The translations under genes were made by a program, and so were the position numbers. Below are positions 55,962 through 64,000 of a stretch of DNA of 64,000 nt, piece after piece. Source of the DNA: Daphnia pulex (taxonomy: Eukaryota; Arthropoda; Branchiopoda; Diplostraca; Daphniidae); contig NC_060025.1 in assembly GCF_021134715.1 (NCBI RefSeq), positions 62,001 through 126,000 of the forward strand. Reading direction: 5' to 3'. Position 1 is the stretch's first letter. Each line of letters opens with the position of its first letter. The notes beneath the pieces are model-generated. The model was not told where the DNA came from. It ran no database searches and worked only from the letters and a program-made list of their open reading frames with translations.

Positions 55962-56150
55962 CTCCAGCCACCGTGAACTCACCTATGGAAACTGAGAAGA
56001 TCATATTTGAAGGCAAAGTTGCCCAGGAGCTTGAATGCAGACCAACAGGTGAGACCAACAAAATAAAGTTCCTAAGCATAAAGTGAGCATTAATGATTTT
56101 TCTTTTCATCAGCAAATGCAAGTAACATCTATATCAACAAACATCTATAA
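55962..56150 (+). pseudogene. TFIIF beta (RAP30)-like two-exon fragment
   Basis: Exon a (55962-56048) has acceptor TTTTCCCCAG and donor AGGTGAGA and encodes PATVNSPMETEKIIFEGKVA and QELECRPT. Exon b (56113 on) continues ANASNIYINKHL and stops at 56150. The piece EGKVAQELECRP resembles the central segment of the TFIIF small subunit (EGxVVQxxECRP), from memory of that family. A full subunit is about 250 aa, so this is only a short genomic fragment, not a retrocopy, since the intron is kept. A chance match of about 20 residues cannot be excluded. Confidence 0.45.
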
Positions 56151-56343
56151 CTCTGGAAGCAGTGTGGTAGTTTCCGGTAGTTTCAGTTCTTCTGCTTCCG
56201 CCATGTCCCTTTCATGCGGTGATTCTCCAAAGTAATCAGAGTTTTGAACGTTACAGCACAATTTACACAGACGTATGAACTAGAAAATTAAAATTAAATT
56301 AAAATTATATATAATTAAATGTAATATTAAATTATAATTAGGC

Positions 56344-57108
56344 CTACTTTGGGTGGAACTTTTCATTGTGCATTTTTAATTCATGCTTGGTTTCAAACGT
56401 AGGGCGTTTTGGCGGAATTCCCACAGGGTCGCATGATTTGCATTGCACGTCTTTTTGAGGCGTATGCATAGTATTGAAATGCCGTGTAACATCAGTAAAT
56501 TTTTCATTACAATATGGACAATTATTTGGTTTTCCCTTAGGTGTCCCATCTTTTGGCCGAGGTGTCACAGGCCTATTTGATGGTGGATAAAGTAGATTTT
56601 GATTTTGTTGTGTTACTGTTGCTGCCTTAAGAAGTTCAGATTCCTTTTCTGACATGCGGTCAGAGTATAGTTTATATTTTTTTTCTAGAAAAAGAATTTG
56701 CTACAAAGAAAAAAAATTAGCTTAATAGGAAGTAAATACGAAGTAACTTTCTCTTTACCATCTTCAATTTTTCCATCGACAATTTTTGGTCTACTCTGTC
56801 CTGTAGACACAGGACCGGAACAGGCGAAGCTAGTTGCATTTTTTTCGCTTTTAGATCGACGCAAGCTTTACCAATTAGACACTGTAGACTTGATATTTCC
56901 TACAAAGAAAAAAAATTAGCCTAAAAGGAAGTAAATAATGGTACTTCCTCTTTACCATTTTCAAATAGTCTTCATCCATTTCAAATTCCACAATGTCCTG
57001 CAGACTCAATCCCGGATCCGGAGCGATGGCACTGTCATGCAAACTTATCGATGACATTCTCAACGTTTCAAAACTGGCATCCTCAAAACTCAAGTCTGCT
57101 GCATTCAT
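56344..57108 (-). CDS. C2H2-type zinc-finger protein, three exons
   Basis: Exons 57108-56956, 56899-56759 and 56700-56344 join in phase 0 for 216 aa. Exon 1 (MNAADLSFEDASFETLRMSS) is acidic and Ser-rich, exon 2 is basic (LIGKACVDLKAKKMQL), and exon 3 has a short helix (LEKKYKLYSDRMSEKESELL), then CPYCNEKFTDVTRHFNTMH, a C2H2 finger, and CKSCDPVGIPPKRP with a distant HNEKFH, a second, looser finger. An acceptor TTTACTTCAG two bases upstream of the ATG points to a 5' UTR exon further upstream. Both exons 1 and 2 end in LKM before near-identical introns. It lies between array pieces and a transposase and may have been brought in by the transposon. Confidence 0.65.
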
Positions 57109-57109
57109 T

Positions 57110-57976
57110 TCTGAAGTAAAAAAACAAAAGATTAAAAATTATTTTATTTTATTATTATTTATTTAAAAAATCTAGTTAACTGTGTCGTCACACTACCTCT
57201 GCAAAGTTTAAACAGAAAAATACATTGATGACTGAGAGACGGTGTAAAGCCCATGACAAAATGCACTTCAAAAATAAATCTGAATGGGCTCGCACAAGAG
57301 GGGCACTATTGTGGAAAACATAGAACAAATTCACCCAAAATGCTACTACCAATGATCACACAAAACCTATCAGTTTTTAATTACTTGACTTCTTCATTTA
57401 AAAAATTTAAGTCAAGGCTCATGAACAAAAAGGTTCTCGCGGTCCAAGGATGGGAATTCGTGAGCTTGCACACATAATAATTGAACACTGAACTAGAAAA
57501 ATTCTGTAGTTTGGACTTTCTTGAATGAAAAATTACCATGGAAAATAACTTAATCTATACAAAAACACGAATTCATAAAGATGTAGTTAAAAAGTTAAGA
57601 GGAAATGGTTATAATCACCTGGAAAGAGGGAAAGATTCGAAGAATGCCAATCACCCTGACTTCAGCCGGAATTCTGCAAAGTGTCAAAGTCAATGTGTCA
57701 TGATTGATGACGTCGGCCATGTTGAAAACCTGTCAGGGAGCTGCGGTAAATAGCGCAATAAGCTTAACATTTGCAGTTATGAATTATAAATGAAGAACCA
57801 AAATAAACTATGAAATAAACAAATTACACCCTGAAATCGGTATTGATGATTTGTTATTGCAATTTAAAAATTAACTGAATACAAGGGTTCGCCATTTTGG
57901 TTCATCAGCTGAGTTAAATTGACAACAGCGTGGAAAAATCGAGGATGTAAATGTAAAGAATGGCGAAATCTGAAAT
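57110..57976. other. Between zinc-finger gene and transposase
   Basis: On the minus strand near 57722 a short frame starts MADVINHDTLTLTLCRIPAE and ends at a possible donor TTCCAGGTGATT (about 57617). This could be a first exon of the zinc-finger transcript, but the phases do not join it as coding to MNAADLS. No terminal inverted repeats were recognised. Confidence 0.35.
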
Positions 57977-58590
57977 TCAGGCAGCAAAACTGTTTGATTC
58001 GTTTGTTAACAGTTTCATGTCTCGCCAATATTTGTTTGTTTTTTTTTGCAAATCTGCATTTCCATTAGGAACGTCAAAAAAATTTTGGTCATTGTAACCA
58101 CGATCGGCTATAATTTTTTCTCCTGGTTGAAGGGCTGCAATAATTGCATTTCGAGCAAGCCGAAGATCCGGCCATTCGCCGCACGGAAGTCCTCCGAGAG
58201 CCCAAACAATATCCCCGGTGCGTATGCAAATGCCAACCTCATATCGCAAACCGGGGCCATTGAATTTGTGGGACCACCATTTTGGATCAAAGTCTGATGG
58301 TTCCATGATTTTAAAATCGGTTCCATCAAGAGAAATAAAAGTAGATGCGTCTCTTGGAGCGCTTCGGAAACGATCTTCCCAGCAAAGCTGTTAATTGAAA
58401 AGAATTGAAGAAAATGTATAAACTGATAAAAAATTTGAATATGACATGTTTCACCTACAACGGGCATGTCTGCAAGAAGGTTGATGAATATGTGAGACCA
58501 CTTTCGAAAGGTTTTCTCACTAACGCCGGTTAAAGCCGCATTAACATCCTCAACACTATATCGTTTTAACAGCAGCAAAGCCCATACTTA
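57977..58590 (-). mobile_element. 5'-truncated IS5/Harbinger-like DDE transposase
   Basis: Two exons, 58578-58459 and 58387-57977, join in phase. The first encodes KRYSVEDVNAALTGVSEKTF and RKWSHIFINLLADMPV. The second encodes LCWEDRFRSAPRDASTFISL, DGTDFKIMEPSDFDPKWW, SHKFNGPGLRYEVGICIRTG and GEKIIADRGYND, ending LTNESNSFAA. DGTDF and ADRGY supply the first two acidic residues of a DDE nuclease; the third acidic motif is not seen before the stop. The N-terminal helix-turn-helix region is missing because the sequence meets an XKR fragment at about 58590. Dead as it stands. This is a plain DNA transposon. Confidence 0.7.
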
Positions 58591-58593
58591 TTA

Positions 58594-58977
58594 CTTGTAC
58601 CCCGCAGAAAAGGAGTCTGATCAAAAGAAACACCCCCGTTTCTCACCTGTCGTGTATCTGACTGTAAGACTAACATTTCATGAATTACAAACGTTATGCT
58701 GCCTTTGACTTGATTAACTTAACGCTTTGAAATGTTCATTTAGATCTGCATCTGCGAGAATCTGTTTCTCATGGTAATGTGGAGCCGAAGTTTCATCAAA
58801 TCCGACGAGGGGATCAATCCTGGGATATTTTCCATCTTATACTATCCCTGGAATGACTGGACATTCTTCCTCCCTTGGATTGGCCAAATTTTGACGTTTC
58901 TTTTAAGTTGCGTTTTGCTTCGGTTGCTTAACAAAGAGCGACAATCTCCCATCACTGCTGCTGCTGCCCCTATTTAG
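58594..58977 (+). pseudogene. 3' fragment of an XKR gene
   Basis: Exon 4 sequence resumes at about 58594 (YLYPAEKESDQKKHPRFSPV) and ends at donor CTGTAAGA. Exon 5 (58744-58977) is intact and encodes ICICENLFLMVMWSRSFIKS and the family end, stopping after AAAAPI. The first three exons and most of exon 4 are missing; the break coincides with the truncated transposase. It was a fourth XKR copy. Confidence 0.8.
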
Positions 58978-59703
58978 TCGTTCTTTGGCCGCACTAAGAG
59001 AAGTCCATTTCAAAATAAGGCGATAAATATCGCCACCTCAGAACCAAGAAGTGTTCCACCAAGTTGTGTTAGTTCGATTCGTTTCCATTTCCAATTATGC
59101 AACACTTGTACTGTGTCTAAACGTTGTAAATGTCTATTAATATACGGGCTTCCTCGATCAACATTCTGGCAAAATATGAACAAATGTATATCTGACTTCT
59201 AAACTCACCTTCCGCCCCAAACGAGCTCTTCGTATAGAGGCCGTATGAAATTGTACAGTCACAGTCTATCGGCTAAATTAGTCTAACGCTCCCAAGTTGT
59301 TTCGAACAGACTTATAATTCACACAGCTTAAAATCGTAGACAGTTACCGTCCACTCCCTTCCAGTTTTCAGGTCCAATATTCACCGCAGTAAGGTGCAAG
59401 TGTGTCAAACCTGTTTTTAAATTTCGGAGCTAAACAATGCTTCATTGCCGGCTTTCAGATAATCTAATTGATTTATTTATTTTCAATTTAAAATATATTA
59501 TAAATCAGTGCATTAAAAAAATTAATTAATAGTTGTATAACCTGAATTTATAACAATGTGTAAAAATGTATTTAAATAATCTTTTAACGGCAATGCCGAT
59601 CAACCGAGTCGTCTCTCTCGTTTCGTCTGCCAGCGGTTCGCCATATTGGACGAGAGACTTTCTGTGCAGTTGTTGGTACCTACGTGACTGTAACTAAATC
59701 GAC
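58978..59703. repeat. XKR 3' flank reaching COX5A
   Basis: Bases 58978-59610 match 55010-55777. The unit TTTTAACGGCAATGCCGATC ends about 100 bases before the COX5A start codon, and unique sequence begins near 59620. The COX5A promoter must lie in or next to this edge; no TATA box is seen, as is usual for a housekeeping gene. Confidence 0.6.
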
Positions 59704-60437
59704 ATGTTCCGATCAGCTTTGTCTCGCAGTGCTTCTTACGCCCGCAATTTGGCAGTCCCCAACAACTGCAAATGCATCGGTATAGTTTTTTCTCTATCAA
59801 ACACAAATTTTGTTTGTTCTTGTATCTAACGAAAAATCAATTCTGTTGCAGCCGGTGTACGTTTCATGTCCAAGCACTCCACCGAGTCGGATGTTGAATT
59901 CGACGCCCGTTACGAATCCTTCTTCAACAGGAAGGATATTGACGGATGGGAGTGCAGAAAGGTATGTTGCTCATGAACGATTAAACTAGGTTTTATTTTT
60001 GTACTTGATTCCTGATTTTCTCTCTCCCTCATCGTAGGCCATGAACGACTTGAGTGGTATGGATCTTGTCCCTGAGCCCAGGATTGTCATTGCTGCATTG
60101 AACGCCTGCCGTAGGCTCAACGACATTGCTCTTGCCATCAGATTCTTGGAGACAGTCAAAGACAAGTGTGGAGGCAAAGCCGAAATTTACCCATACATCC
60201 TTCAGGTATAGCTATCGAAGAATGATTCATTCCCATGTGAAAATCAGCTAATTGTTCCCTTTTAATTTTCAGGAAATTCGCCCAACATTGAACCAGTTGG
60301 GTCTTAGCACCCCAGAAGAGTTGGGCTACGACAAACCTGAATTGGTAATTTTGATTTAAAGTGCATTGAACTTCCTAGCCTTGAATTAACATTGTATTTA
60401 TTCATTGCAGGCATTGAAATCAGTGTATGACTTGTAA
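59704..60437 (+). CDS. COX5A: Cytochrome c oxidase subunit 5A, mitochondrial
   Basis: Exons 59704-59779, 59852-59961, 60038-60205, 60273-60344 and 60411-60437 join in phase for 150 aa, the usual family length. [20 protein letters not shown] is a basic, Ser-rich mitochondrial presequence; the mature chain begins soon after the first intron. [65 protein letters not shown] and [20 protein letters not shown] are diagnostic. It is a nuclear-encoded subunit of complex IV in the inner membrane, on the matrix side. AATAAA at 60548 follows. Intact; it is the most reliable anchor in the window. Confidence 0.97.
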
Positions 60438-60547
60438 GCTATCCAAGGCCATCATTTTTGTGAAAGCTCCATATAAAGTTGGTTTAGTCCAGCATTTAGT
60501 GAAAATGTATGAAAAGAGAAACTGGTGTCTTAAGATGTACAGAGTGA

Positions 60548-60553
60548 AATAAA
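60548..60553 (+). terminator. Polyadenylation signal of COX5A
   Basis: AATAAA 111 bases after the COX5A stop codon on the same strand. Confidence 0.6.
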
Positions 60554-60833
60554 CTTAAGCTTACTCTGAAATCAACTTATTTTTGTCATTTATTAAAGAA
60601 ATACTCTGTTATCTAAATGGTATTGTGTTGATCAAATGAAGTGAAACAGATAAATTATATATTGCAAGATAATGAAGTTTATTGCTCAGCAGTCAGCAAT
60701 ACATGAGAATGAAGAGAGCAGAATAATGGAACCAAAGTCAAAGGACAATGATTAAGATATAAAGCAGTGGATTGATATAATTGATTATACTGTGTTTTGT
60801 CCTTTGTGCACAGCTCAAAAGGAATAAATTTGG

Positions 60834-61222
60834 TCATTTCTTTGCTGCAGCCTCTGCAGCTTTGAGGTCCTTCAATTTTTGCTTTTCTCTCATCAGATCG
60901 GCATCCCTACAATTACAAGAAAGGATTAGCAAAAGAATTCAGCGTGTGGGTGTGTGATGAACATACCTCTGCTTACGGGCTTCGAGGGACAATCCCTTGT
61001 TACCCTCCTTTTCAGCAGCTGATTTGCTCTTTTGCAAATCAGAAGCCTTCTTGGCCGCTTTGTCACGAGCGAGATCTCGTTGATTTCCACCTTGTGAAAA
61101 ACAAATTAAATTCTTTTACGTATGTTGACAGCCAAAGGAATGGAAGCTTCTAGTACATCTCGACCCATTTCTTTTTGCTGGATTAATAACAACTAAAATC
61201 ATGAAAAAAACTTACGGGTCAT
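60834..61222 (-). CDS. SERF: SERF-family small protein (4F5-like)
   Basis: Exons 61222-61216, 61090-60967 and 60906-60834 join in phase for 67 aa: MTRGNQRDLARDKAAKKASD, LQKSKSAAEKEGNKGL, SLEARKQRDADLMREKQKLK and DLKAAEAAAKK. MTRGNQRDLAR is the signature start of the SERF/4F5 family, and the whole chain is lysine-rich and helical, as expected. SERF proteins bind RNA and promote amyloid nucleation. The first exon has only seven coding bases, a common feature of these genes. Convergent with COX5A, with about 400 bases between stop codons. Confidence 0.93.
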
Positions 61223-62098
61223 GGCGCTGATGGGATAAAACGAATGGCGAAGAACAAAAAAACTCAATTAAAGTGAAATTATAATAGCACAAGAGGAGAT
61301 GGAAGCAGGCTTGCGCCCAAATTTCTTTAAGTCGTACTCTCGGAATCTCTGACTGATGTCTGATGTGATGCGTTTTAGCTCAGGGACTCCTCCTATGGCG
61401 ATCGTCTTTTGTTTCGTGTACGTGTTGCCAGTTTTATTTGGCGCCAAATTCGAAAACAGTACGAAAATAATACGACAGAGCAGACGGCGCAGAAAAATCT
61501 GCAGAACATCCGGGAGTGTGTTGCACACACATGTTCTTTATTTGGAGAATAAAAAAGAGTTTATTGAAAGCCATTTTTATGCATTTGAACATTCTAGAAA
61601 AAGGGAAATTTTGTTGGTATGAACGAGGAGGAGCGTCGTGAGAATAAAAGGAACGACATTCACGTAAGAAGAAAAATACGGTCTCACTGGTATTTTTTCG
61701 CTCGCCCATGAAGGGGGGGCGATAGAATAATTGTGTCTCTGAACACGAGACAACAAACGTTTCAAACAAGAAAGAGAGAGAACCAGAGGAAAATGTTTTT
61801 TTGAACACCAAATAGCCATAATAGACTTGATTTTGAAGAAATTGCATTTCGTTGTCATGTTGAATCTTGTTATTGCTAAAAAGGATGGATTCTTGTTCCC
61901 CGTTCTATGAACACAAAATACTAGAAACTGATTTGCCCTTTGATTAATGAAAACAACTTTTGTGATTCTTTTTAAATGTTTGATTTTGGTTACTTGGGTG
62001 ATGTCAAATTCAATAATGATGAAAATTTTATAGGAGGAAAAGAGTTAAAAAATTGGACTTGTTGGATTTTTTTTCTTTCTAGGTTTGTCTGCAGAGTC
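61223..62098. other. Intergenic between SERF and the epimerase
   Basis: Holds the SERF promoter side and the epimerase 3' UTR. Frames at 61434-61858 minus overlap several times and show no motif or splice support. Nothing called. Confidence 0.5.
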
Positions 62099-63431
62099 TC
62101 ACATGACTTGGAGGATTTCAGATGCCTCGAAAGCAGTGCCAGGCAAAAGAATCACTGGAGCTGAAACGTGTCCAGCCTCGACGCAGATCATGTTGGGGTA
62201 CTCGTCGTCACCAAAGTCTTGAATTTCCCTGGCCTTTTCAACCCATGGATTCCACACAACTGCATCAATAACAAATAGTGAGTATTTAGTTTCTAACCAA
62301 ACAGCCAGTCTGATTTCATGTCTCACCAGTATCGGGGAAGTTGTACTTTTGAATCCTCATCTTCCTGTTGGACACCACGTTGGTGATGATGTGTTCCTGT
62401 GGTGTGTTTTGGTACACTCTGTCTGTGTACTCGTTGACAGTCACCACATCTCTGACCTCCTGGTACATGGCCCCATCCCTGGTCTGTTGAATCGTAGAAA
62501 AATAGAGATGAGTGTGGGGTACAACATCTAATTAGAAAAGTCTAGATTGTCACCTTGTCGACAAAAGTGCAGCCCTGCAGCCCAGTGATTTGACACCTGC
62601 GAACATCAGGGACCTTGAAGTAAGTGTGGAGCAGTAGATTGAAAGAGAAGGTGGCTTCCTTGCCGACATTGTAGACTCCGATGTTAAAGTGCAATTCTTT
62701 TTCACGGAGAATGAGCCGGTAGGAGAGGCGGAAAGGAAAGTTCCACATGGACCTGGTCACCTCGTTGTCCACAATGCAGAACATGGCCTCGATATCGCCA
62801 GATGGTAATCGTTCGGGCGATTTCTCGACGTGCCAACGAATGACGCGGGCGAATCCATGCTGAGGTCCGTAATTCCACGATCCGAATTGAGCTGGGCAAC
62901 CCAAAAAAACAGACAATTAAAACAGTTTTGATGACGAAAAAAAGTTGTTTTTCACGAGAATTTGTTGTAGTTTATTTTTATTTCTTAGGATCTTTTTTGC
63001 CCTGCTGGCCCGAGGATAGTTAAGGAGGAGGGGGGAGACTGCTGAGTGAGTCTGAAGCGATCATCATCCATCATTGAGGATTGACAGGACATGGCTGGCA
63101 CTGCACACAGCACAGTCGAGAGAAGAAGAAAAAAGAGTAGGAGGAGGATGTCTGCCTTGAGCGTCGACCACAAGAGATAGATGGCATGTTGTAACGTGTA
63201 GAACTGTAGACAGTCGGGGGGCGATTAAGGTCAAAGTTAAATAACTTACGGAAAACGAACGGGATGCCTCCGCGGATGGCCTTTTTCCCGTCGAAAACGG
63301 CCTGTTTACTAAGGGAGAAAGAAGAGTAAAAAGGTGGTCATTTAAACGATGGGCGAAAGACAATCAAAATTCAATTTACCTGACGAAAAGTTGCTCCTGA
63401 TTGTTGACTCGCCACGAAACCACCGTAGCGC
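62099..63431 (-). CDS. Glucose-6-phosphate 1-epimerase (hexose-6-phosphate mutarotase), 5' end not seen
   Basis: Exons 63431-63380, 63308-63250, 62891-62554, 62483-62327 and 62259-62099 join in phase. GATVVSWRVNNQEQLFVSKQ, AVFDGKKAIRGGIPFVFPQF, GSWNYGPQHGFARVIRWHVE and LLLHTYFKVPDV follow the family order. The last exon has VVWNPWVEKA, CVEAGHVSAPVILLPG and ends EILQVM. His in QHGFAR, His in LLLHTYF and Glu in CVEAGH are the expected catalytic residues of the YMR099C-type enzyme, which interconverts alpha and beta glucose 6-phosphate in the cytosol. About 260 residues are seen. The upstream exon with the start codon lies above 63431 or outside the window. Confidence 0.9.
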
Positions 63432-64000
63432 CTAGAGGTAAATTTATTTTGTTTAAATCATTTCTCTTTTGTTTTCTTCAAGTGCAATAAAATCAAATGT
63501 TATATCTCCATTCCAAACTAAAATATAAAAATAGACAAAAAATACTCGTTTCTCTCCCCCCTCCGTCATATACTTTTTTTGTTCCAGGAGAGGAAGAAAA
63601 AAACTTGGCTGACAACCTTTTGCGCCAGACGCAACATAAAAAAGTGGTGCGTTCAGTTTTTTTCTTCTTTCGGGAAAAAAATAGGAGGGGAGAAAAAAAG
63701 TGGGCGGTTCGAGTTGAAGTGACAAGAGGTTCTCGATCCGCTTCAGCCACCAAATACCCAAACGCATATGTATAATGCAGACTGAATTCAATTGGAATGT
63801 TCTTTTGTTTTTATTCGTGACTCATATAGTTTGTTGCCCAGATGATGACTCTACACAAGGACGGCAATAGGAGCGTGAAAAAAGTAACCGCCAAATGTAG
63901 TACATTACAATTTTAAAAACCATTTAATAATAACTTTCTTTTTTGATATATCAATAGGTATTTGGGCCCGCAACCATTTTCCCTTTTTGTTTCTGGGTTG
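63432..64000. other. Upstream side of the epimerase gene
   Basis: The first intron and possibly an early exon of the epimerase should be here. No exon matching the family N-terminus was identified. Overlapping open frames at 63453-63791 on both strands are rich in Lys/Phe runs and are not supported. Confidence 0.4.

Noticed and set aside
61434-61858. Overlapping minus frames between SERF and epimerase
   Set aside because: Overlap one another in two frames, with no motif; probably 3' UTR and spacer.
63453-63791. Open frames on both strands upstream of the epimerase exons
   Set aside because: Rich in Lys and Phe runs from poly-A and poly-T; no match to the epimerase N-terminus.
1-64000. CRISPR array, LTR or reverse-transcriptase element
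   Set aside because: No spaced identical repeats of the CRISPR type. No long terminal repeats and no polymerase or integrase motifs were seen in any open frame.

Overview
The window looks like arthropod nuclear DNA, most likely from a branchiopod crustacean such as Daphnia. Genes are split by short GT-AG introns (mostly about 55 to 100 bases). COX5A, SERF and glucose-6-phosphate 1-epimerase orthologues sit together at the right end. Small secreted PAN/apple-like proteins occur in tandem, and many genes are locally duplicated and decaying. The organism call rests on gene content and my memory of these families; no search was run. I saw no CRISPR array and no LTR or reverse-transcriptase signature.

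Left part (1-16 kb). Three intact secreted PAN-like genes lie on the minus strand (3.6, 8.35 and 10.5 kb). With them are a 3' remnant at the left edge, a duplicated unit whose coding region is gone (5.9-6.5 kb), and a broken plus-strand copy inside an intron of another gene (12.05-12.4 kb). A plus-strand gene at 6.9-7.6 kb encodes a signal peptide followed by about 50 Ala/Thr/Pro tripeptides, the same repeat grammar as fish antifreeze glycoproteins. An unrecognised multi-exon gene for a protein with a C-terminal membrane segment (11.5-13.2 kb), a broken THAP gene, a coiled-coil gene and a small secreted-protein gene (1.56-2.06 kb) complete this part.

Middle part (16.5-59 kb). This is a large co-duplicated array. 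Its recurring pieces are: (i) minus-strand genes for a membrane protein whose N-terminal domain looks like a circularly permuted papain-like (NlpC/P60 or LRAT-type) hydrolase, with four intact copies, one copy split by an in-frame stop, and two fragments; (ii) plus-strand XK-related (XKR) genes, three intact five-exon copies and one 3' fragment; (iii) a protein with IPVxSQVKS-type repeats, one intact copy and three remnants; (iv) an unrecognised multi-exon gene present only as decayed copies; and (v) tRNA-Cys remnants. The hydrolase-like and XKR genes lie head to head. XKR proteins include phospholipid scramblases and permuted NlpC/P60 enzymes often act on lipids or peptides, so a shared membrane role is possible, but that is inference.

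Right part (55.4-64 kb). The array ends at COX5A, and sequence next to COX5A has been copied into the array. Between the two copies lie a TFIIF-beta-like exon fragment, a three-exon zinc-finger gene with two near-identical introns, a 5'-truncated IS5/Harbinger-like transposase and the broken XKR copy. COX5A (+), SERF (-) and the glucose-6-phosphate 1-epimerase gene (-, 5' end beyond the clear exons) follow.
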